From the NCBI RefSeq assembly GCF_039852015.1, contig NZ_CP156626.1, positions 2,142,249 to 2,206,248 of the forward strand: a DNA stretch of 64,000 bases, written 5' to 3'. A program made the position numbers and the translations under genes. This document shows positions 51,101 to 57,324 of the stretch, in pieces. The stretch's first letter is position 1. Every line of letters begins with the position of its first letter. The notes beneath the pieces are model-generated. The model worked only from the letters and a program-made list of their open reading frames with translations, was not told the origin of the DNA and made no database searches. Origin of the DNA: Robbsia sp. KACC 23696. GTDB taxonomy: Bacteria; Pseudomonadota; Gammaproteobacteria; Burkholderiales; Burkholderiaceae.

Positions 51101-51336
51101 GCGCCACGATCGGCGCTGCTGTCGCCCCCATTTGCATCGGTCGCAGCCGACTTCTGCGAGGTGGCCGGTGTGTCCGTGGACATGAACGCTTTTGCGTCGG
51201 AGGCACTCCCCGACGCGCCGGCAGGGGTTTGCGCCCACGCCGACGAGACCAGGCAAGCTGCCAGCAGCGCCGCAACGAAGGGCATCCGCGCACGCGGTAT
51301 CGCGAGTGAGGCAAAAGAGAAAAAACGTTTAGACAT
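48196..51336 (-). CDS. large MscS-family mechanosensitive channel (YbiO/MscM-like)
   Basis: About 1046 aa. A signal peptide (MPFVAALLAACLVSSAWAQ in the first 36 residues) precedes a periplasmic Ala/Ser/Thr-rich region of ~200 residues, a membrane segment near 280-300, a charged Lys/Glu/Ala-rich cytosolic stretch (~330-500) and then a cluster of membrane helices. The C-terminal 270 residues are the MscS core: AGASIIGVALGFGSQKLVQD pore helix, FLLMENAMQVGDWVTVAGV, the beta domain and NKRIFERFRELGIEIANP. The ATG at 51336 gives the signal peptide; the frame opens 41 codons earlier. It responds to membrane tension; the long charged region between helices is unusual for the family. Confidence 0.9.
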   Translation of the reverse strand: MSKRFFSFASLAIPRARMPFVAALLAACLVSSAWAQTPAGASGSASDAKAFMSTDTPATSQKSAATDANGGDSSADRGASSAIAASQAQAAVPSSAESAGPILTASDVSPATAQRALGVLQDSRQREAAVHTLQAIAAVAPVTSAYGAEAGRDASAPTAARRLPVSESEVASAPAASAAAPAAPAPTSAAPSAAAAPSASAASAAQANAPIQANGLIAQLLRLVAHWADGLSDQVHKLAQSVAAFPAFVKWLAATFSTSRGQSLGMQGLEALGAVFLIGLALEWGLRFALKKPRLALVHQADASENRAIARERARELAARKREIQEARDARLAEAAAQAASRENGDDVPGHDAGAPPSDAAHKAPAAVDAKRKSAQPNAKSAAQAASDGPPSDVALVRTVVDGEERIEAVPVDAGDGVSTQSDADQARADKAAKLREAEGREDPEVAEAAKKAEAESARHWSTLRHAPYAIAMLILELLPMLLFFIAAGLVLRWVAVDSSRIDDMTEAFIDAYLTTRITMIVIRLLFVPESKGMRLLDVTQHTSETVERWVRAIIVVAAFGVALVKGGAAFGASHQGQIAFMKLVSLIVHTCAVVLVLKTRVAAGGAIAGSPDATGSTAGVRRWLAGVWPVFACFVIVAVWVVFALGVEDGFPKLVHFFAITIGVIVAARLLAIALLGGLGRLFRHEAKEGDPVSASAKLADRYYPIIRAVVTALLFVCAGIALLQLWGFDAIAWFTRGTVGRNLTSAILTIFIAAIIAIVVWESANIGVDRRLQRWNDRGDTVRAARLKTLVPMLRTSLFICILLIVGLTALNEIGINTTPLLAGASIIGVALGFGSQKLVQDFITGIFLLMENAMQVGDWVTVAGVSGSVEYLSIRTVRLRGSDGSLYIVPFSSVTTVNNVNRGLGNAAVRVSVAYDTDVDRVIAELKKLGVAMREDADFKDLIINDLEIWGVDAVDGASVTVAGQFRCLDKGRWGVQRAFNKRIFERFRELGIEIANPRINYWQDVAGNAGPRGAAERPADGGEPGRMPETPDDAAKSSGPAK

Positions 51337-51755
51337 CGGATGTCGCGTAAAACGCGGCGCACAAGCCCCGCGATGGTCCGTTGATAGGTCAATGAGTAAG
51401 TCGCATGCCGATGGACTCGTTGACACGCATGCGCGACGGCCTCGATGCAATGCAGACAAAATTACTCACAACCCCCTACCTGTATTGTTGCAGCTTTTTC
51501 CTGCCTTCGCGGCCAAGGGACGGTGGACTGACAAAACGCGCGCGATCGCAGTGCCAGCGCCGGCGTGCCCCGATCGCGAAACGACAGGAGGTACCTCGGG
51601 CGCGTCCGGGCTAACCCTCGACATCTGCCGCGAGTGCAACGCGCCACTTTCCGCTTCCGACGACGGCCTAGGAAGGACCTGGATCGCCCACGTGCCGCGC
51701 TTTTACAATCGGGGCGACGAAAAGCAAGGCATGCGCGGAAATGTCGCCTTACTAA
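51337..51755. other. intergenic region upstream of the large channel gene
   Basis: No supported gene; GC-rich open frames here are extensions of the channel frame or Arg/Pro-rich noise. It must hold the channel promoter on the minus strand. I see no convincing terminator or repeat. Confidence 0.35.
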
Positions 51756-51770
51756 ACGTAAATTTCACGT
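51756..51770. promoter_or_regulatory. imperfect palindrome, possible operator
   Basis: ACGTAAATTTCACGT is a 15-base palindrome with one mismatched pair. It lies about 290 bases before the sugar transporter start and is more AT-rich than its surroundings, as transcription factor sites often are. Confidence 0.35.
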
Positions 51771-51904
51771 AAAAACATAGAAAGAGAGATGTAAGCACGC
51801 ACCCAGGAAACGCGGCAGTCTTTCAGTGCGCTGCACCCTTGCCCCGGGTTTTGCAACCCGCGAACAGACACACTGCCCCGGAACATGGCAAGATTGGCGT
51901 ACAA

Positions 51905-51973
51905 ATTGCTTGTTGCGACAAGCAATCCTCCTCAACCGGGTATCGCCAGCAAGTGGCGATCCCGCTTGCTGGC
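51905..51973 (+). promoter_or_regulatory. leader with three hairpins, two mutually exclusive
   Basis: First hairpin: ATTGCTTGT / ACAAGCAAT (51905-51926), 9 bp with a four-base loop. Second: ATCGCCA / TGGCGAT (51942-51960), 7 bp, five-base loop. Third: GCCAGCAAG / CTTGCTGGC (51945-51973), 9 bp. The second and third share GCCA at 51945-51948, so only one can form at a time. They sit 90-160 bases before the sugar transporter start codon. If transcribed, this could be an attenuator-like or ribosome-site switch; as DNA the first repeat could be an operator. Confidence 0.45.
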
Positions 51974-52063
51974 AGGATGAGTAAAAACACGCGGCGTAAT
52001 ACGCTGCGATATCAACACAGCGCGACGTGCCGGCCGACAACCGGATGTCGCAGGAGACAGTCA

Positions 52064-53455
52064 TTGAATACGATCACGGCATCGGCGCCCCAGACATCGC
52101 GCGCCAGAGTCATTTTTACTTGTGTGATGGCCGCGCTCGCCGGCCTTCTTTTCGGCCTTGATATTGGTGTGATTTCGGGCGCCCTGCCTTTCATCGCCAA
52201 GACGTTCGAAATCTCGGACAAGATGCAGGAATGGATCGTCAGCTCCATGATGTTCGGCGCGGCGGTGGGTGCCGTGCTGGCAAGTTACCTCTCCTGGCAG
52301 CTCGGCCGGAAATATTCCTTGGTTTTGGGCGCCATTCTGTTCGTGGTGGGCTCTTTGATATGCGGCTTTGCCTGGTCACCGACGGCACTGATCGGCGGTC
52401 GGATCCTGCTCGGACTGGCCGTCGGCATCGCGTCCTTCACCGCGCCGCTGTACCTGTCGGAAATCGCGCCGCAATCGGTTCGGGGCGCGATGATCTCGCT
52501 GTATCAGTTGATGATCACGGTGGGCATCCTCGCCGCGTTTATTTCCAACACCGCCCTGTCCTCGACCGGAAACTGGCGCTGGATGCTGGGCGTCATCGCT
52601 TTCCCGGCCATCCTGTTGCTGCTCGGCGTCCTGGTGCTGCCGCGTAGTCCGCGCTGGCTGATGATGCGCGGCCGCGAGCAGGAAGCCTTCGAGGTATTGC
52701 TCCAGTTGCGCCCGGATCGTGAAACGGCGCAGCAGGAAGTGAATGAAATCAAGGAGCAATTGCAGGTCAAGCAGGAAGGGTTCTCGCTGCTGAAGGCGAA
52801 CCCGAATTTCCGCCGCTCGATCGCCTTGGGCATCCTGCTGCAGGTGATGCAGCAGCTGACCGGCATCAATGTCGTCATGTACTACGCCCCGCGCATTTTC
52901 GGCTTGGCGGGTTTCAGCAGCGCGCATGACCAGTTGATGGGCACGGTGCTGGTGGGTGCCGTCAACGTGGCGGCGACCTTTATCGCCATCGGCCTCGTCG
53001 ACCGCTGGGGCCGCAAGCCGATCCTTTACACCGGCTTTGTCGTGATGGCTGCGGGCATGGGTACGTTGAGCCTGCTGCTGCACATGGGCGTTCACACGCC
53101 GGCGCAGCAGATGACGGCTGCCGCGACGCTGCTGATCTTCATCGTCGGTTTTGCAATGTCGGCCGGCCCGCTGATCTGGATCCTGTGCTCGGAAATTCAG
53201 CCGACCAAGGGCCGCGATTTCGGTATCGGGATCTCGACGTTCACGAACTGGATTGCCAATATGGCAGCCGGCGCGACCTTCCTGACCTTTATCAACGACT
53301 TCGGCGCACCGGCCACGTTCGCCGGCTATGCGGTGATGAATGCGATTTTCATCGTGCTGACGATCGTGCTGGTACCGGAAACCAAGGGCGTCTCGCTTGA
53401 ACATATCGAGCGCAATCTGTTTGCAGGCAAATCGCTCCGGTCTTTGGGGCGTTGA
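52064..53455 (+). CDS. GalP-type sugar/H+ symporter
   Basis: 463 aa from TTG 52064, which has AGGAGA seven bases upstream; the open frame before it is unlike the family. Twelve membrane helices of the major facilitator superfamily. Sugar-porter signatures: GLLFGLDIGVISGALPF, the GRRxxL-type GRKYSLVLG and GRILLGLAVGIAS, SEIAPQSVRGAM, PRSPRWLMM at the end of helix 6, QQLTGINVVMYYAP, DRWGRKPIL, and the terminal VPETKGVSLEHIE. Imports galactose, glucose, arabinose or xylose with a proton; the specific sugar is unknown. The TTG start may lower expression. Confidence 0.92.
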   Translation: MNTITASAPQTSRARVIFTCVMAALAGLLFGLDIGVISGALPFIAKTFEISDKMQEWIVSSMMFGAAVGAVLASYLSWQLGRKYSLVLGAILFVVGSLICGFAWSPTALIGGRILLGLAVGIASFTAPLYLSEIAPQSVRGAMISLYQLMITVGILAAFISNTALSSTGNWRWMLGVIAFPAILLLLGVLVLPRSPRWLMMRGREQEAFEVLLQLRPDRETAQQEVNEIKEQLQVKQEGFSLLKANPNFRRSIALGILLQVMQQLTGINVVMYYAPRIFGLAGFSSAHDQLMGTVLVGAVNVAATFIAIGLVDRWGRKPILYTGFVVMAAGMGTLSLLLHMGVHTPAQQMTAAATLLIFIVGFAMSAGPLIWILCSEIQPTKGRDFGIGISTFTNWIANMAAGATFLTFINDFGAPATFAGYAVMNAIFIVLTIVLVPETKGVSLEHIERNLFAGKSLRSLGR

Positions 53456-53517
53456 TGCGCTGAGCGGGCTGGCAGCGAAACGAAGCAAAATGGATAGCTG
53501 CAGCCGCTCCGCTCTGA

Positions 53518-53565
53518 TATAATCTTCGGCTGTCCATGAAGCGTCCTTAAGACGTGGCATGGACA
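53518..53565 (+). promoter_or_regulatory. tRNA-Leu -10 element and leader hairpin
   Basis: TATAAT at 53518-53523, then TGTCCATG / CATGGACA (53531-53538 / 53558-53565), an 8-bp stem with further inner pairing, ending six bases before the mature tRNA. The -35 box is not clear. The leader hairpin may be a processing signal for the tRNA precursor. Confidence 0.5.
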
Positions 53566-53570
53566 AGCGT

Positions 53571-53657
53571 GCGAGGATGGCGAAATTGGTAGACGCACCA
53601 GGTTTAGGTCCTGACGCCAGCAATGGTGTGCGGGTTCGAGTCCCGCTCCTCGCACCA
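53571..53657 (+). tRNA. tRNA-Leu(TAG)
   Basis: 87 bases with a long class II variable arm. Begins GCGAGGATGGCGAAATT, anticodon loop TTTAGGT (anticodon TAG, reads CUA/CUN), T-loop GGTTCGAGTCC, acceptor end TCCTCGC plus discriminator A and encoded CCA. All stems pair. Confidence 0.97.
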
Positions 53658-53700
53658 CCATCACTCTATAAAAATCAATTAGTTAGATGATTTTTGGTCA

Positions 53701-53733
53701 GGCAAAAGACGGTGAAAACGGCCGTTTTTTGCC
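53701..53733 (+). terminator. terminator-like hairpin after tRNA-Leu
   Basis: GGCAAAAGACGG pairs with CCGTTTTTTGCC (12 bp, one G-T) around a nine-base loop. It lies 44 bases after the tRNA and probably ends its transcript, although the T-run is within the stem. Confidence 0.55.
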
Positions 53734-54272
53734 CTGATTTAACTCTGATTAAGCGACTTTTACGCTACATCTTTCCCCTTCTCAAACGTGGCCCCCCCCC
53801 CCTGTGCGCATCGACGGTGGCTTGCTGACGTTCATTTTTCCAGCGCGGCTCTTCGACGAACCGATTTGCGGATGTGCGGTCGCATCGGTCAATCTTCTGC
53901 GAGGCAATACTGTGTCGAGGCTGTAAAGGCATGCGGCAGGCGCACGCCGTCATAGACGAGCACAGTCCGCGCTTCAACGCCGGGCCTGGACGCGTACCGG
54001 TGTTGCCCTATTGGGGCGGGCAAATGCCGTCGGTGTGGCGGGGATTCCGCCCGCACTGGGCTGTCTCGCGCAAATTCCCCCAATGATCGACGCGCGCCGC
54101 GACAAGATCGAGTCGGCCAGCTGGAAGCCAATGCTCAAGGCTGGACGCGCCATCGCGCTAAATATTTTTTATAAAACCGAACTCCTCTTTCTTTGCAAAA
54201 GCTATGATGACGACTGAATCGACGTATGGGATTTGGAACATTTAACAATAAACTGATCAGGAAGGGGGAGAG
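53734..54272. other. gene-poor stretch after tRNA-Leu with an 11-C tract
   Basis: About 540 bases without a supported gene. Contains a homopolymer of 11 C at 53792-53802. Short open frames (for example 53889-54131 minus) have no recognisable domain. Base composition falls towards AT-rich from about 54150. I looked for an integrase gene and for a second copy of the tRNA 3' end as an att site and found neither. Confidence 0.4.
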
Positions 54273-54806
54273 GTGCCGTCGAACAATAATATATTGAAGC
54301 TGCCGACTCTCAACACAGTTTTCGGAATGCGCGCGCACAGGACCGCACTCTTAATTCAACATATATTAAACAAGACGTCAGCTTACGACTTAAAGTCGAA
54401 ATGCATCTCGTCATTTAAATATCAAAAAAAACGAATCGACTATCTTAGTTCGCCTACGGTCTGTCTGATGTGGGCATACAACCCCTATTCCGCGATCGAG
54501 GATTGGTACAAGGATTACTACATCGGCTTGAGCGGGGGAACATCGGCGGGTGGCTTTGCAATACGCTCTTTAAATTCCGACAAGAACTTTGTATGCGCGG
54601 AGGACGATGCGATCGTCCAATTAAGAGATATACGGAAAAATCCTTGCCTCAGCATCGCTTACGACCGGAAGCTCGGCAAGTTTAAATCTGCTTGTAGCTC
54701 GATGGGCGGAGGATGCGCCAAAACTTTCGACGAATGGGAAATCGAAGATTTGAAGCCGCATTTGACCGAGGCGATTAAAACCGCGACAAAGCCTAAGAAG
54801 TATTGA
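54273..54806 (+). CDS. orphan protein of unknown function in an AT-rich islet
   Basis: 177 aa from a GTG with AGGGGGAG just before it (spacing is short; an ATG at 54327 is an alternative). Not recognised. No signal peptide or membrane helix; several cysteines (in KCISSF, TVCLMW, FVCAED, NPCLSI, SACSS, GGGCAK) and a Lys-rich end. Codon use is markedly more AT-rich (many AAA, ATA, TTA) than its neighbours, a sign of recent transfer. It lies downstream of tRNA-Leu in a stretch of decayed genes. It could be part of a lost island or a free-standing accessory gene. Confidence 0.55.
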   Translation: MPSNNNILKLPTLNTVFGMRAHRTALLIQHILNKTSAYDLKSKCISSFKYQKKRIDYLSSPTVCLMWAYNPYSAIEDWYKDYYIGLSGGTSAGGFAIRSLNSDKNFVCAEDDAIVQLRDIRKNPCLSIAYDRKLGKFKSACSSMGGGCAKTFDEWEIEDLKPHLTEAIKTATKPKKY

Positions 54807-54863
54807 CCCCGAGCGCGAAGAGAAATTATTCATGGGCCGGCAACCTGTTAGCGCCCTTTCTGC

Positions 54864-54965
54864 TTGAGTTCCAGCCGCTATGTTCGCGAAGGTTGTCGAT
54901 CCGCTACCGTCAGAGATAATCGACTGAGTACCACCCGACGCGGTCGTCCCCCCGCTTGCCTGCCG
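54864..54965 (-). pseudogene. possible fragment of an autotransporter-type passenger repeat
   Basis: The minus-strand reading here is Gly/Ser/Thr-rich with two GTQ-ended units about 21 residues apart (ASGGTTASGGTQ, then SGSTTFANIAAGTQ), like the ~19-residue AIDA-type repeats of autotransporter passengers. It is short, embedded in an open frame with no other domain, and lacks start signals, so chance cannot be excluded. If real, it is a remnant of a large adhesin gene. Confidence 0.2.
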
Positions 54966-55109
54966 ATCAATATCTCCACGCGCGTCTCCAGCACCCACGC
55001 AATGCGATCCATCGGCGCCGCCGAACGCTGACCGCCCCGCCGCCTCCGTCCGCCGCCGACCGCCGCCGACCGCGATACGTTCGAGGTCTCGGCGACGCAA
55101 TTCAGGCAG

Positions 55110-55277
55110 ATGAAGAAACTTGGCGCGCGTGGACGTCCCAAATCGCTTGCGCCCAAGGTGCTGTTGAGCGTCCGTTACGACGCGGATATCGTCGAAGCGT
55201 TTAAGGCACGAGGAAGTGGCTGGCAAACGCAAATGAATGATGCCTTGCGCGAGTGGCTGCTCACGCATCAGGCATAA
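55110..55277 (+). pseudogene. truncated BrnA-type antitoxin
   Basis: A 55-codon frame from ATG 55110 has GARGRPKS near its start and RYDADIVEAFKARGSGWQTQ followed by MNDALREWL, the ribbon-helix-helix end of BrnA antitoxins. In-frame codons before the ATG (FEVSATQFRQ) also fit the family, but a TGA at 55029 and the absence of a start codon show the N-terminal half is gone. No BrnT toxin (normally directly upstream) is found. It could still be translated as a short DNA-binding peptide. Confidence 0.6.
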
Positions 55278-55380
55278 TCGCGAAAGCATCGATTCCGGCC
55301 TTCGCGATCCTCGACGAGGGCCGTCGCAGCCCGCGTGGCTGGCCTTTCAGCACCCAACGAACACTCAGCCTTTTCCCCGC

Positions 55381-56337
55381 GTGAATCCACTCGACTACTG
55401 TCTGCAGCAAGCAGCGCCCGCTGGCTCCCCCCTCTACTACGCGCTGCGTTATGCGTCGCCCGCACAGCGCCAGCTGTTCGCCCCGCTCTATGCGCTGCAA
55501 AAGGAGTGCGAGGATACGGTGACGCAAGCAAGCGAGCCGAGCGTCGCGCAGACCAAGCTCGCCTGGTGGGAGCAGGAAATCGCATCCGCTTCCGGCGTCG
55601 GCGTGTCGCCATTGCCTTCTCACCCCATCACCAAGACACTGGCCGCCGCCCCGGGCAACTGGTTGCCGCAACTGGCACCGCTGCTGATCAGCGTCGTCGG
55701 CGCCTATCGTGAGGACCTCGAAAAAGCCCGCTATGTCGACTTCGACGCCTTGCAGCGGCAATTACGCGCAAGCAGCGGCCGGCTCGCCGGCGTGCTCGCG
55801 TATTGCGCGGAACACGCCGATGGCAAGGCGATGAAAACCGGTCCGACGCCGACGACAAAAGCGCCAGCGCCGGTCGATGCCGCATCGGCAGGGAATGCCA
55901 CCCATGCCATCAAGGCCCTCGACGACGCCGACCTTCCGGAATGGGCCGTGTCACTCGGTGCGGCCACACGGCTCGCGCAACTGATCGCCTCGATCGGCGA
56001 TCACGCCCGGCACGGCCGCATCTACCTGCCGGTCAACGACATGCAGGCGCATAACGTGCCCGCCTCCGATGTGTTGAATCGACGCTATACCCCCGCCATG
56101 AAAACGTTGTTGCAGGAGCAGGCAGCGCGAAGCCGCAATATCTTGCTCGACGCGCGCACCGCGGCATCGGCCCTGCCCCGCGCCCGGCGACGGCGCCAAC
56201 GAACCTTGCTGGCCGAGGCAGCCATGGCGCAACGCCTGCTCGATGAAGTCATTCGTGACGACGTCTCGGTCCTGCATCAGCGAATCGCGCTGACCCCGGT
56301 GCGCAATCTTCTGGTTTCGTGGTGGGCAACCCTTTAG
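55381..56337 (+). CDS. squalene/phytoene synthase-fold protein
   Basis: 318 aa from GTG 55381. Overall pattern of the trans-isoprenyl diphosphate synthase (head-to-head) family: YYALRYASPAQRQLFAPLYAL, VAQTKLAWWEQEI, SGRLAGVLAYCAE, LIASIGDHARHGRIYLP, RNLLVSWW. The two Asp-rich motifs that bind the diphosphates in true synthases are not intact (KECEDT and IGDHARHG in their places), so it may be a non-catalytic member like NDUFAF6-type assembly factors. An insertion of about 35 Ala/Pro/Thr residues (KAMKTGPTPTTKAPAPV) interrupts the core. The ribosome site is weak. Directly upstream of ompR with 258 bases between. Confidence 0.75.
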   Translation: MNPLDYCLQQAAPAGSPLYYALRYASPAQRQLFAPLYALQKECEDTVTQASEPSVAQTKLAWWEQEIASASGVGVSPLPSHPITKTLAAAPGNWLPQLAPLLISVVGAYREDLEKARYVDFDALQRQLRASSGRLAGVLAYCAEHADGKAMKTGPTPTTKAPAPVDAASAGNATHAIKALDDADLPEWAVSLGAATRLAQLIASIGDHARHGRIYLPVNDMQAHNVPASDVLNRRYTPAMKTLLQEQAARSRNILLDARTAASALPRARRRRQRTLLAEAAMAQRLLDEVIRDDVSVLHQRIALTPVRNLLVSWWATL

Positions 56338-56519
56338 GCCTTCCTTTACACGGCCACGAGCGGATAAGGCGCGAGTCGTGACACAATATGGACCGGAGGG
56401 TTCACCCCTGCCCAGGCGATGGTTGAACGCTGGACATTCAGTACATCGACGCGGGCACGGGAAGAACCGCTTCGACGAGCGAACCGGGGAGTCGGGCAGC
56501 CGCCCCCGCGGCACCATTG

Positions 56520-56562
56520 GTAAATCACGTAACGCTTTGTAAATCCGCTCATTTTGCAAATC
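56520..56562 (+). promoter_or_regulatory. three phased direct repeats upstream of ompR
   Basis: GTAAATC (56520-56526), GTAAATC (56539-56545) and GCAAATC (56556-56562) are spaced 19 and 17 bases apart, close to two helical turns. They sit 34-76 bases before the ompR ATG in an AT-rich patch, followed by a small CGCGG/CCGCG hairpin (56568-56582). They may be sites for autoregulation by OmpR itself. Confidence 0.4.
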
Positions 56563-56595
56563 GTACACGCGGCAAAACCGCGATAAGATGACGAC

Positions 56596-57321
56596 ATGGA
56601 AAATAAAAGCCCATCAAAAATACTTGTCGTCGACGACGATCCTCGTCTTCGCGACCTGCTGCGCCGCTATCTCGGGGAACAAGGTTTCAATGTCTATGTG
56701 GCTGAAAATGCCCCATCGATGAATAAGCTTTGGGTCCGCGAGCGTTTCGATCTGCTTGTGCTGGACCTGATGCTTCCCGGAGAAGATGGTCTGTCGATCT
56801 GCCGCCGCTTGCGCGGAGGCAACGACCGCACGCCCATCATCATGCTGACCGCGAAGGGCGAAGACGTCGATCGTATCGTCGGCCTGGAAATGGGCGCGGA
56901 CGACTACCTGCCGAAGCCCTTCAATCCGCGCGAGCTGGTTGCGCGGATTCACGCCGTATTGCGCCGCCGCGCGCCGGCGGAACTGCCGGGTGCACCGTCG
57001 GAAACGACCGAAGTCTTCGAGTTTGGCGAATTCTCGCTGAACCTCGCGACCCGGACATTGACGAAGGCCGGCCAAGAGATCCCGCTGACCACCGGCGAGT
57101 TCTCCGTGCTGAAAGTGTTCGCCCGCCATCCGCGTCAGCCGCTTTCCCGCGAAAAGCTGATGGAGCTAGCGCGTGGACGCGAATACGAAGTCTTCGATCG
57201 CAGCCTCGACGTGCAGATTTCGCGCCTTCGCAAATTGGTCGAACCCGATCCCAGCAGCCCGCGCTTTATCCAGACGGTCTGGGGTCTCGGTTACGTCTTC
57301 ATCCCGGACGGAGCCGCGTAA
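56596..57321 (+). CDS. ompR: OmpR response regulator
   Basis: 241 aa. Receiver domain with acidic pocket VVDDDPRL, phosphoacceptor Asp57 (LLVLDLMLPGEDG), MLTAKGED and LPKPFNPREL; C-terminal winged helix with EFSLNLATRTLTKAG and SRLRKLVEPDPSSPRFIQTV. Regulates envelope genes in response to osmolarity together with EnvZ. The kinase gene begins three bases after the stop codon. Confidence 0.95.
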   Translation: MENKSPSKILVVDDDPRLRDLLRRYLGEQGFNVYVAENAPSMNKLWVRERFDLLVLDLMLPGEDGLSICRRLRGGNDRTPIIMLTAKGEDVDRIVGLEMGADDYLPKPFNPRELVARIHAVLRRRAPAELPGAPSETTEVFEFGEFSLNLATRTLTKAGQEIPLTTGEFSVLKVFARHPRQPLSREKLMELARGREYEVFDRSLDVQISRLRKLVEPDPSSPRFIQTVWGLGYVFIPDGAA

Positions 57322-57324
57322 GTC

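Noticed and set aside
53889-54131. Transposase-like fragment on the minus strand
   Set aside because: Translation was read for transposase motifs; none was convincing.
53571-55380. Attachment site repeat or integrase at tRNA-Leu
   Set aside because: No second copy of the tRNA 3' end and no integrase-like frame found in the islet; integration is inferred only from content and position.
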